Part shown: positions 18,591 to 26,625 of the stretch, in pieces
Layout: the number at the start of each line of letters is the position of its first letter
Numbering within the stretch: position 1 is the stretch's first letter
Source of the DNA: an uncultured Bacteroides sp.
Lineage (GTDB): Bacteria > Bacteroidota > Bacteroidia > Bacteroidales > Bacteroidaceae
Direction: 5' to 3'
Length of the DNA: 64,000 nt
NCBI GenBank assembly: GCA_947574505.1
Contig: CANPJW010000006.1
Coordinates: 1 to 64,000 of the forward strand
Notes under the pieces: generated by a model
What the model was told of the DNA's origin: nothing
Databases searched by the model: none
What the model saw: only the letters and a program-made list of their open reading frames with translations
Translations under genes and position numbers: made by a program

Positions 18591-19604
18591 TTATTGAACG
18601 CTTTTCAAAAATTCTTCCAATGCAGCATTAAATTCTTCCGGGCGTTCCATATTCAGCATGTGTCCGCAATCGTCAATTACTTTCAGTTTTCCATTGGGAA
18701 GATATTGTAAGATGGGAGGTTCTTTTGAGAATCGGTTACCGGAAGAATGACCTTCAACAATTAAAGCAGGTACATCGGGATGATTCTTTTTCAATTCCTC
18801 AATGGCATCCAAACCAGCTACCACCCGTACTTCTTTGTGTAGCGGTTGCCACGCATCCCACTCATCGATCATTTGCCATAGAGACTCACGCATCCGTTCA
18901 CGCTGGCTGCCACCTGACTTCATCAATCCTTCAAACCACTCTTTCTTCATCACATCTACCCCTTTCTCTTTCAAAGCAGCAATCTCCTTATCACGTACTC
19001 TTGCTTCTTCCGGAGTCATCGGTTCACTGGGACCTTTCGATTTCCGGATGTTTCCACTGGCTAAAAAAGCCGATAACATCCGGTCTGGGAAATACGCCAA
19101 CATATCGGCAGTAATGAACCCGCCCAAAGAAAGCCCGACGATATGTGCTTTCTTAATGTGCAAAGAATCCATCAAAGTAACTAAATCTTCAGCGTGTGTA
19201 AATTGATAGTCTTCCGTTTGTGAAGACGAAATGCCGTATCCTCTCAAATCGTAACGAATGACACGATACTTTTTCGCAAACACAGGAAATTGTTCATCCC
19301 ACATACGATGGTCGAGCGAATGACCGTGTACAAAGATGACAGGTTCACCCCGACCGGCTTCTTCATAGTATAGAGAACCGTTGCCCACTTCAACGCGGCC
19401 TTGTTTCACAACCAACGGATGTCCCTTTACAATCTCTGAGATAGAAGCACCTGGATAGTACTCTTTACTCACCCAGCCTTGAATAACAGAATCTAATAAA
19501 GAGAAGTTATAACGACTCCCTTGTACGGATGATACATTGCAGGAACCTGCAATAAAACAGATACTTATAAAAATTACGATTAATAATCTTCCCTTCATGT
19601 TCAT
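18591..19604 (-). CDS. alpha/beta hydrolase lipoprotein with beta-lactamase-like N-terminal stub
   Basis: Exported alpha/beta hydrolase, probably an esterase. The lipobox is IAGSC (Cys22). The hydrolase domain starts near residue 75 with GNGSLYYEEAGRGEPVIFVHG. It shows oxyanion HGHSLD, nucleophile elbow GLSLGG, and a C-terminal catalytic His in DDCGHMLNMERPEEF. Residues ~33-75 (LLDSVIQGWVSKEYYPGASI, then a KG...VVKQG stretch) resemble the first strands of serine beta-lactamase/esterase family proteins but lack that family's SxxK serine. It therefore looks like a fusion relic. It is last of a three-gene unit with an esterase-like gene and GH97, suggesting removal of acyl groups or aglycones from the target glycan. 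Confidence 0.8.
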   Translation of the reverse strand: MNMKGRLLIVIFISICFIAGSCNVSSVQGSRYNFSLLDSVIQGWVSKEYYPGASISEIVKGHPLVVKQGRVEVGNGSLYYEEAGRGEPVIFVHGHSLDHRMWDEQFPVFAKKYRVIRYDLRGYGISSSQTEDYQFTHAEDLVTLMDSLHIKKAHIVGLSLGGFITADMLAYFPDRMLSAFLASGNIRKSKGPSEPMTPEEARVRDKEIAALKEKGVDVMKKEWFEGLMKSGGSQRERMRESLWQMIDEWDAWQPLHKEVRVVAGLDAIEELKKNHPDVPALIVEGHSSGNRFSKEPPILQYLPNGKLKVIDDCGHMLNMERPEEFNAALEEFLKSVQ

Positions 19605-19630
19605 TATCTATTAACTTCGTATTAAACACC

Positions 19631-19695
19631 AATTACACGAACTACGCTATTGTTTGATGCAATTATAATTATAAAACCGCGTAATTCGTGTAATT
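19631..19695. repeat. 17-bp inverted repeat in the 137-bp gap
   Basis: AATTACACGAACTACGC (19631-19647) pairs with GCGTAATTCGTGTAATT (19679-19695) with one mismatch, loop 31 bases. It lies between two genes of the same orientation and may be an attenuator or mRNA-processing stem. Confidence 0.55.
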
Positions 19696-19741
19696 CGTTC
19701 TTAAAATTTTCTATTTCGACTGTAAATCCCAATATACCATT

Positions 19742-21352
19742 TCATGGATAAATGAAAAAACTCCGTTCTACCGGTTCGGCAGTCTGTACTTCTCCTGCCA
19801 ATCCATATTGCCATGCCACCACAGTCACTTTCAACGGGAACTTACTGCGTGGGGGAATTCGAGTAAATATCAATTTGTTTCCCTCTATTTCTGCCGGCCC
19901 TTCTTTTACATAGTAATATACGGGTAGCCCGCAATCGGAAGTTGCATGTAAAGAGATAGTTTCCGTGCCTTTCTTCACATCGTCAAGACCCGGAAAAAGA
20001 ATATGCTGGCGTTTACCTTCCGTATTGCGATAGGGAATCCGGAAACTAAGTTCCTGAACTGTGCTTTTATAATGCTTGTCGCCGTCATTACCGGCTAATA
20101 AACAAATATCTCCCGTACGACGCTGATTGTACATTCCCATACGGTAGAAACGGACAGTAAAGGTGGTGTCGTTCACTTTCTGAACCGGGCCACAGATACG
20201 GGTTATTTCAGGAGAAGTGAGCGAATGTTCGTCAGAAATTGCAGTATGCAAGCTGTCCATATATACGGCTTTCAGATGAAAAGTCAATCCGTCTTTTTCC
20301 GGCAGGAAGCGGGCGGCAACTTTCACATGGGATTTGGGATTGTATGTGAGTAATTGCCCCTTTTGTACGAAACCTAAATATTGTGGTTTCTTCCCTCTTT
20401 CCCGGCGATAGCGCTCTTCCGTCATTTCAGCCATTTCCTTATCGAAATACCAGAATGCATCGTGCGAGTCTCCTTTGTACTCTTTATAAGGAGCAGCCTT
20501 TGCACGTTTCTTCTGATTCGGATGCCACCTTTCGGCAAGCCAGCCATTCTGCGGATTCAGCTTCTTCAATTCCACAGGCTTATTCAAGTCATACGTTGCG
20601 GGCATACGATATTCCAGTGCTTTCTTTAAAAACAACGCAATATAACCGGCGGTGCGGTCGGCTATATCGAAATGTCCTCGTCCTGTGTCGCAAAGGAAAG
20701 AGACGCAACTTCCAGGGTACATCATACGGAATGCCAAAGCTGGATTTACACGGTCTTCCCACCATTCGTATTCGCCTTCAATCATCAATCCAGGGATGCC
20801 GTCAATCGTACGTTTCCCCCACTCCATATTGTCACGCCCATATCCGGTAAGGTTAGTGCGTGGCGCATCTCCATGCAAAGAGATAATGGCTAATGTGCGG
20901 TCGGGATTCCAGGCGGCGAAGTTCCACGGGTAGGTAGCCATTGCCGAATGTCCGAACGGAACAATCGGAGCATATTTCAATTCGTTATATCCGCTGACAG
21001 AAGCAAAGTCATCCAGCATTTGTTCAAATGCCTTCTGGCTTCCGGCAGTTATGTCCCATTTCTGATCCCACCCCGGAGTAATCCATATCAGTGCCAGATC
21101 TATTTCAGACATTCTCTCCCGAAACAAGGCGTTCTCAAACAGAGTTTCTTCCGTCATATTATGAGTACCTATCATAACCCCTTTTACCTGGATACAATCA
21201 GACGGTATCCATAAAAAAGCCTGCGGATGGTCATTCGTTTCGTTGGAAACAATGCCTGGTATTTTCACAGACCACTGCCATTCCGCTGCCATATTGCTGG
21301 GTAATAGAATAACGGACATTATTCCAAACACCAAAAATCGAAGTAGTCTCAT
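19742..21352 (-). CDS. alpha/beta-hydrolase-fold exported protein, probable esterase
   Basis: 536 residues with a signal peptide (MRLLRFLVFGIMSVILLPSNMAA). The first ~270 residues look like an alpha/beta hydrolase: VKGVMIGTHN, then PIVPFGHSAMATYPWNFA with GHSA at the nucleophile elbow, and CDTGRGHFDIADRT supplying the likely His. The C-terminal half (about 290-536) has beta-rich segments with no recognised motif. I chose ATG 21352 because the 29 residues upstream are charged and do not form a signal peptide. It sits 95 bases after GH97 and is probably cotranscribed. An acetyl or other ester-removing role on the glycan is inferred only from fold and context. Confidence 0.6.
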   Translation of the reverse strand: MRLLRFLVFGIMSVILLPSNMAAEWQWSVKIPGIVSNETNDHPQAFLWIPSDCIQVKGVMIGTHNMTEETLFENALFRERMSEIDLALIWITPGWDQKWDITAGSQKAFEQMLDDFASVSGYNELKYAPIVPFGHSAMATYPWNFAAWNPDRTLAIISLHGDAPRTNLTGYGRDNMEWGKRTIDGIPGLMIEGEYEWWEDRVNPALAFRMMYPGSCVSFLCDTGRGHFDIADRTAGYIALFLKKALEYRMPATYDLNKPVELKKLNPQNGWLAERWHPNQKKRAKAAPYKEYKGDSHDAFWYFDKEMAEMTEERYRRERGKKPQYLGFVQKGQLLTYNPKSHVKVAARFLPEKDGLTFHLKAVYMDSLHTAISDEHSLTSPEITRICGPVQKVNDTTFTVRFYRMGMYNQRRTGDICLLAGNDGDKHYKSTVQELSFRIPYRNTEGKRQHILFPGLDDVKKGTETISLHATSDCGLPVYYYVKEGPAEIEGNKLIFTRIPPRSKFPLKVTVVAWQYGLAGEVQTAEPVERSFFIYP

Positions 21353-21447
21353 GTTTAATTCATTTTTATTCTCTAATTTAAAAAAGGAGTGATGAGAAAA
21401 CTCTCTTCTTCTCTCATTACGCCCCGAAACAAAAAACATAAATTTAC

Positions 21448-23382
21448 CTACTTAAGCGGAGTAAAATGCAATGCAGCTCCGCCACTTGCTTTTAGCTTCA
21501 GAGTAAGTTTGTCGCCTGCCTTTATTTTCTTATGAGTACTGCGTACTTTCGTCCGTGTGTTCAATTTGTCGTCATCTTCATAGAGATGAAGCAGATATTT
21601 CTTTCCCGATTCCAGGAAATCCGTAGTCAATACGATAGTACGGGCTTCTGTATTGGTCATCGCTCCTACAAACCAGTCATTTCCTGAGCGACGGGCCTGA
21701 ACTATGTATTCTCCAATTTCTCCGTCAAGCGCACGGCTATCATCCCAAACGCTCGGAATGGCTTTCCAAAACTCCAGTTCTTCTTCTCCTTTATAAAATT
21801 CCGGTCGGTCATACCAGAACATGAACTGCAATGGACTGTAATACACTGCTGCCATTGCTAACTGATGCGCTTTCGTATTCTTCACTCTGCCATTAAAATA
21901 ACACAGTGTATAATCCGCAGCGCCTGCCAGGAAACGTGTATACGGAAGAACCGTGTTATGTGTAGCATCCGGCATCTCTTCGTTTCCACGGATACCTTCC
22001 TGTGTCATCAGGTTGGGATAGGTACGGCTGAAACCTGTCGGACGATACTCATCATGAATATCTACCATCAGGCCGTATTCTCCACATTTACGGACTGCAT
22101 CATGCAGCCAGGTGCTCCATCGCTGATTACCAATCTGCACAAAACCGAACTTGATACCTTTCAATCCCCACTTCTTATATAAAGGTAATAAAGTATCCAA
22201 TTGCTGCACCAATGCACGCTGATTGACGTATACCATAAGTCCGATTCCCTTCGATTCGGCATACTGGCACAAAGCAGGTATATCAAGGTCTTTATCCGGA
22301 GAAACAGTAGTGGCATCCGAACTCACTTTCATTTCCGGCCCGTACCAGCCTGCATCCATGTGCACATACCGGATGCCACGCTCTGCCGCGAAGTCAATGG
22401 CCGCTTTCACCCTATCCTGTTTCAGGTCGCCCGAACGGAATACTTTCCCCGGTTTAATCCAAGAAGTATCAGCCAGTTTGCAAGCCGGATTCAGATTCAA
22501 GACAATATCATTGTTGTTAATCAAATCGACCGGACGTTCGCCAGCCATGATAACACGCCACGGAGTGCTGTAAGGAGAAATAATATCGACGCTGCTATAC
22601 AGGCTTGTCTCCAAAGTGGAAGGTTTCTCTGCCGACAAACGGAATTTACCACGGGCATAATCCACCATCTCCGCTTCCAACAGGGCAACTGATAATCCAT
22701 CAGGCAGTTTCAAGGTCAACGGACGTTCACTCTCCTCTTTTCCCCAACCTTCCAACGGACGAAGTACATAAGGCCCTTGTGCCCAACGCTCATAATAAGC
22801 CATTGTTCCTTGAGGCATTGTGAAACTGGTTTGCTCGCCTATGATATGCAGGAAAAGCCCGTTGGTTGTTTCCGGAAAATGATAACGGAAAGCGACTCCT
22901 TCATCATAGGCACGCACTATGATATTCATGAAGTAATTCTTACGCTTATCATAGCCACCATCTTGTACTCCGTCTCCTTCACCTTTCTTGAATTTCAGGG
23001 TCATCTCATTATAACAGTCACGAATCTCGGCACGTTCCCCATATACAGGTTTCCATGTTTCATCCGCTTTCCGTCGCTCTGTTCCCGTCAACTTCAGATT
23101 CTCACACCAGAAATGACAAGTGTCATTCGGAACACCCAGTGCCGACTCGAACAACTGATTTTCAATCAAGACACCCAATTTACTTTCTTCAATTACCGGA
23201 CGGTTCTTGTAAGTCAAGGTGTAATACATTTGCACATTATCCTCTCCCACCGCACGCTGATAGAAGGTAAAACGATACGCTCCGTCGGGAGACGTCAGTT
23301 CCTGACGGGTTTCTGTCATTACATCCTGCGCTTTCAACAATGCCGGTATCACCAGCAATAAAAGCAAAATTCTTTTCTTCAT
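21448..23382 (-). CDS. GH97 alpha-glycosidase
   Basis: Periplasmic family 97 glycosidase of SusB type, acting on alpha-glucosidic or alpha-galactosidic bonds. It has a signal peptide (MKKRILLLLLVIPALLKAQ), an N-terminal beta-sandwich (about 20-290) and a (beta/alpha)8 barrel with HMDAGWYG, KGIKFGFVQIG, VDIHDEYRPTG and YPNLMTQEGIRGNEE. A C-terminal all-beta domain follows. In retaining members the nucleophile is an Asp in the strand equivalent to KGIKFGF; here that place holds Gly and the Glu-based ligands are kept, which suggests the inverting, alpha-glucosidase-like subgroup (from memory of the family). ATG 23382 was chosen; ATG 23397 is possible. Confidence 0.9.
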   Translation of the reverse strand: MKKRILLLLLVIPALLKAQDVMTETRQELTSPDGAYRFTFYQRAVGEDNVQMYYTLTYKNRPVIEESKLGVLIENQLFESALGVPNDTCHFWCENLKLTGTERRKADETWKPVYGERAEIRDCYNEMTLKFKKGEGDGVQDGGYDKRKNYFMNIIVRAYDEGVAFRYHFPETTNGLFLHIIGEQTSFTMPQGTMAYYERWAQGPYVLRPLEGWGKEESERPLTLKLPDGLSVALLEAEMVDYARGKFRLSAEKPSTLETSLYSSVDIISPYSTPWRVIMAGERPVDLINNNDIVLNLNPACKLADTSWIKPGKVFRSGDLKQDRVKAAIDFAAERGIRYVHMDAGWYGPEMKVSSDATTVSPDKDLDIPALCQYAESKGIGLMVYVNQRALVQQLDTLLPLYKKWGLKGIKFGFVQIGNQRWSTWLHDAVRKCGEYGLMVDIHDEYRPTGFSRTYPNLMTQEGIRGNEEMPDATHNTVLPYTRFLAGAADYTLCYFNGRVKNTKAHQLAMAAVYYSPLQFMFWYDRPEFYKGEEELEFWKAIPSVWDDSRALDGEIGEYIVQARRSGNDWFVGAMTNTEARTIVLTTDFLESGKKYLLHLYEDDDKLNTRTKVRSTHKKIKAGDKLTLKLKASGGAALHFTPLK

Positions 23383-23412
23383 TCTATTTACGTTCATGTT
23401 TATTCTTCTTTC

Positions 23413-23427
23413 CTATTAGATACGAAC
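23413..23427 (-). promoter_or_regulatory. TTCGTAT leader box, GH97 unit
   Basis: CTATTAGATACGAAC on the + strand, i.e. GTTCGTATCTAATAG reading towards GH97, 31 bases before its ATG. Nearly identical to the boxes at 45447 and 55571. Confidence 0.55.
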
Positions 23428-23468
23428 AAGAAGGAAATTATACTCAAACAAATTATTCACCGGAGAGA

Positions 23469-24350
23469 TTATTCCATCTGCTCCCTATAAATAGTAGGTG
23501 TCATCCCCGTCACCCGTTTAAAGATACGGTTGAAATGCACAGGAGATTCAAATCCGCACGTCGCACTGATTTGTGATATATTCATCACACTACTATTCAA
23601 CAGTTTACAGGCATACCCGATACGCATATCAAGCACATACTCTTTGAATGTCTTTCCTGTGTTTTCCTTGAAATAACGGCAGAAGGCGGTAGGATTCATG
23701 GCTGTATAAGAAGCAATCTCATCCAGACCGACAGATTCGGTATAATGTTTGTTCAGATAGGCAATCACTTTTTCCATCCTTTCATTACGCATGATGGAAG
23801 GGGACGGGGTATAATGGGAAGTAGTCAGATACTTCCTGTGATTGCTGGTAGCCATCATTTGCAGAAGTGAAAGCAGCAGGATGATTTGGTCGGCTCCTTT
23901 GGCAGAAGGTATCTGTTTTAATAACTTAATGATTTTTCCCGAACGGGTAACAGTGAATTTAATTCCCCTGCAAGCATCTTCCAACAGGTTCCTGATGGGA
24001 ATAAACTGGGAATACTGAGAGATGGAATAATGCATGAAGTCTTTCTCGAACTGGATATTCACGCCTTTTACTTTCAGTTCGGTTTTTTCTCCGTCATCAG
24101 CTTCTTCCCCGCTATCCGGCGGACTCTGCATGCTATGAGGCAGTTCAGAACCGAAAAGAATCAAATCTCCTTCCAAATAAGGAATAATGCTGTCGCCTAC
24201 GAGACAATCCCCCTCTCCTTTCTCCACATAGATAATTTCATACTCACTGTGGAAATGCCACGGGTAAGTGAAACGCGGATATTCATAAGAACGGGCACGG
24301 ACGGGATTGGAAGTCGTAATAGCCAACTTCTCGTTCATTATCTTCTTCAT
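23469..24350 (-). CDS. AraC-family transcription regulator with cupin sensor
   Basis: Soluble one-component regulator of 293 residues. The N-terminal half has a cupin-like ligand-binding fold (YPWHFHSEYEIIYVEKGEG, then GDLILFGSELPHS). The C-terminal half has two HTH motifs of AraC type (VGLDEIASYTAMNPTAFCRYF and NISQISATCGFESPVHFNRIF, ending in RVTGMTPTIYR). A strong Shine-Dalgarno (AAAGGAG) precedes ATG 24350. It is divergent from the fructuronate reductase gene with 120 bp between, and probably regulates the uronate genes and perhaps the GH97 unit. Effector is likely a sugar or uronate, by context only. Confidence 0.9.
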   Translation of the reverse strand: MKKIMNEKLAITTSNPVRARSYEYPRFTYPWHFHSEYEIIYVEKGEGDCLVGDSIIPYLEGDLILFGSELPHSMQSPPDSGEEADDGEKTELKVKGVNIQFEKDFMHYSISQYSQFIPIRNLLEDACRGIKFTVTRSGKIIKLLKQIPSAKGADQIILLLSLLQMMATSNHRKYLTTSHYTPSPSIMRNERMEKVIAYLNKHYTESVGLDEIASYTAMNPTAFCRYFKENTGKTFKEYVLDMRIGYACKLLNSSVMNISQISATCGFESPVHFNRIFKRVTGMTPTIYREQME

Positions 24351-24373
24351 AAATTCTCCTTTCTAAACTACTT

Positions 24374-24405
24374 TTGCAAAGATAGGTAAATATCTTGCAA
24401 AGATA
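24374..24405. promoter_or_regulatory. duplicated TTGCAAAGATA sites between divergent genes
   Basis: Two identical 11-bp direct repeats TTGCAAAGATA at 24374-24384 and 24395-24405, spaced 21 bp start to start. Read leftward each is TATCTTTGCAA, a match to the -7 consensus for the AraC gene. They may be tandem promoters or regulator half-sites. Confidence 0.55.
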
Positions 24406-24432
24406 CGCATCATAGTGTGTGTAAAAACCCGC

Positions 24433-24440
24433 TATTTTTG
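24433..24440 (+). promoter_or_regulatory. -7 element of the uronate operon
   Basis: TATTTTTG followed by CATCC, 31 bases before ATG 24471. Transcription from here rules out the in-frame upstream start at 24417. Confidence 0.6.
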
Positions 24441-24470
24441 CATCCATTCATAAAAACATTTGATAGAACC

Positions 24471-25286
24471 ATGAACGAATTATTTAGTATTGCCGGTAAA
24501 GTCGCTGTTATTACCGGAGCAGGTGGTGTACTGGGTGGAAATATCGCCCAACACTTTGTACAGCAGGGAGCAAAAGTAGTAGCTATTGACATTCGTCAGG
24601 AGCAACTGGACAACCGTGTAGCTGAACTCAAACAATATGGTGACGATGTAATCGGTATCATCGGCAATGTCCTTGACATCTCTAGCTTGGAAAAAGTAGC
24701 GGAAGAAATCGTAGCCAAATGGGGACGGATTGATATTCTGCTGAATATTGCCGGTGGCAATATGCCGGGAGCCACTCTTGAACCGGAACAACATTTTTAT
24801 GACATGGATATCTCCTGCTGGGAGAAAGTCACCAATCTGAATATGAACGGAACAGTTTATCCATCCATGATATTTGGCAAGGTTATGGCTAAACAAGGCA
24901 AAGGATGCATCATTAATGTATCATCAATGGCCGCATACAGCGCTATCACCCGTGTACCGGGATATTCGGCTGCCAAAACTGCCGTAGCCAACTTCACTCA
25001 ATGGCTGGCAAGCGAAATGGCACTGAAATATGGTGACAGTATCCGTGTTAATGCCATTGCACCGGGTTTCTTTATCGGCGACCAAAACCGTCGTGTACTC
25101 ATCAACCCTGACGGCTCATTGACAGACAGAAGTAAGAAAGTATTGGCTAAAACTCCGATGAAACGTTTCGGTGACATTAAAGAATTGAATGGTGCGGTGC
25201 AATTTCTGTGTAGTGAAGCCGCCAGTTTCGTAACCGGAGCGATGCTGCCTATCGACGGTGGTTTCAGCGCATTTAGCGGCGTTTAA
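24471..25286 (+). CDS. SDR D-mannonate oxidoreductase (fructuronate reductase)
   Basis: Short-chain dehydrogenase of 271 residues, most like the cytoplasmic SDR-type fructuronate reductases found beside UxuA. It interconverts D-fructuronate and D-mannonate with NAD(P)H. The nucleotide-binding motif is TGAGGVLGGNIA (residues ~15-26), NIAGGN follows strand 4, and the catalytic Ser and YSAAK motif are in NVSSMAAYSAITRVPGYSAA. The C-terminal GAMLPIDGGFSAFSGV is typical. It begins a two-gene operon with uxuA (40-bp gap). It is unrelated in fold to enterobacterial UxuB, so no symbol is given. Substrate comes from context. Confidence 0.85.
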   Translation: MNELFSIAGKVAVITGAGGVLGGNIAQHFVQQGAKVVAIDIRQEQLDNRVAELKQYGDDVIGIIGNVLDISSLEKVAEEIVAKWGRIDILLNIAGGNMPGATLEPEQHFYDMDISCWEKVTNLNMNGTVYPSMIFGKVMAKQGKGCIINVSSMAAYSAITRVPGYSAAKTAVANFTQWLASEMALKYGDSIRVNAIAPGFFIGDQNRRVLINPDGSLTDRSKKVLAKTPMKRFGDIKELNGAVQFLCSEAASFVTGAMLPIDGGFSAFSGV

Positions 25287-25326
25287 GCAATAAATAATAG
25301 CCTGTAATAAAGAGAAGAAAAAGACT

Positions 25327-26514
25327 ATGATGGAAAAGACATGGAGATGGTTCGGCAAAAAGGATAAGATAACCTTGCCGATGCTCCGACAGATAGGGGT
25401 AGAAGGGATTGTCACTGCCCTGCATGATGTACCGAACGGTGAAATATGGACAGTGGAAGCTATTAATGATTTGAAATCATACATCGAATCATACGGCTTG
25501 CGTTGGTCGGTAGTGGAAAGCCTTCCGGTTTGTGAGGCAATCAAATACGCAGGAGCGGAACGTGAACAGTTGATTGAAAACTACAAAGTAAGCCTTGCCA
25601 ATTTGGGTAAATGCGGCATAAGGACAGTGTGTTACAACTTCATGCCCGTTATCGACTGGATACGTACCGACTTGCAACACCCCTGGCCGGACGGAACCAG
25701 TTCACTTTATTACGACCGTATCCGTTTTGCTTACTTCGACATCCGAATCCTGGAACGTGAAGGAGCTGAAAAAGACTATACAGAAGAAGAACTTCAGAAA
25801 GTTGCCGAATTGGATAAGGTTATCACAGATGCAGAGAAAGACGCCCTGATTGATACCATCATTGTCAAGACTCAGGGTTTTGTCAATGGTAATATCAAAG
25901 AAGGGGACAAAAATCCGGTTTCCATCTTCAAGCGGTTACTTACTTTGTACAAAGATATAGACCGGGATGCTTTGCGTGAAAATATGCGTTATTTCTTGTC
26001 CGCAATCATGCCTATATGCGAAGAATATGGAATTAATATGTGCGTACATCCTGACGACCCGCCATTCCAAGTCCTGGGATTACCACGCATCGTCACCAAT
26101 GAAAGTGATATTGAATGGTTCCTGAATGCCGTAGATAATCCGCACAACGGATTGACTTTCTGTGCAGGCTCTTTGAGCGCAGGCGAACATAACGATACCC
26201 GTGAACTGGCGAAGAAATTTGCCAGACGCATACACTTTGTACATCTGCGTAGCACGGCTGCCATGCCGGGCGGAAACTTCATCGAAAGTTCCCATCTCAC
26301 AGGACGGGGACATCTGATTGACCTTATCCGTATCTTTGAAAAGGAAAATCCGGGACTTCCCATGCGCGTAGATCATGGACGAATGATGCTCGGAGATGAG
26401 GATAAAGGCTATAATCCCGGTTATTCTTTCCATGGACGTATGCTGGCTCTGGCACAAGTAGAAGGGATGATGGCTGTGGTGGATGATGAGAAAGAAAGAC
26501 AGATAAAACTATAA
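25327..26514 (+). CDS. uxuA: mannonate dehydratase
   Basis: Dehydrates D-mannonate to 2-keto-3-deoxy-D-gluconate in the glucuronate pathway; a cytoplasmic, metal-dependent TIM-barrel enzyme. The start MEKTWRWFGKKDKITLPMLR and the segments CYNFMPVIDW, NMCVHPDDPP, GLTFCAGSL, RIHFVHLRS and MRVDHGRMM give the family's conserved His, Cys and Asp ligands. At 395 residues it has the usual length. It follows the fructuronate reductase with 40 bp between. Its place inside the PUL says the glycan yields D-glucuronate. Glucuronate isomerase (UxaC) and KDG kinase are not in the window. An ATG codon also lies three bases further in. Confidence 0.95.
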   Translation: MMEKTWRWFGKKDKITLPMLRQIGVEGIVTALHDVPNGEIWTVEAINDLKSYIESYGLRWSVVESLPVCEAIKYAGAEREQLIENYKVSLANLGKCGIRTVCYNFMPVIDWIRTDLQHPWPDGTSSLYYDRIRFAYFDIRILEREGAEKDYTEEELQKVAELDKVITDAEKDALIDTIIVKTQGFVNGNIKEGDKNPVSIFKRLLTLYKDIDRDALRENMRYFLSAIMPICEEYGINMCVHPDDPPFQVLGLPRIVTNESDIEWFLNAVDNPHNGLTFCAGSLSAGEHNDTRELAKKFARRIHFVHLRSTAAMPGGNFIESSHLTGRGHLIDLIRIFEKENPGLPMRVDHGRMMLGDEDKGYNPGYSFHGRMLALAQVEGMMAVVDDEKERQIKL

Positions 26515-26569
26515 ATAAAAAAGTCCGAGTATTCGTTATGCATTAAGAAAATCCTCGGCTATAAAAACA

Positions 26570-26606
26570 GAAAGCAGTCTTTTCAGAAAGGTGAAAGACT
26601 GCTTTC
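26570..26606 (-). terminator. intrinsic terminator of the double-GH43 gene
   Basis: 13-bp stem GAAAGCAGTCTTT / AAAGACTGCTTTC with an 11-base loop. Leftward it is followed by TGTTTTTAT. It lies between the convergent uxuA and double-GH43 genes, and may serve both. Confidence 0.7.
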
Positions 26607-26625
26607 CTACTAACGGAATGCTCCA

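Noticed and set aside
24417..24470. N-terminal extension of the fructuronate reductase
   Set aside because: The -7 element at 24433-24440 lies within it, and the Rossmann motif has normal spacing from ATG 24471.
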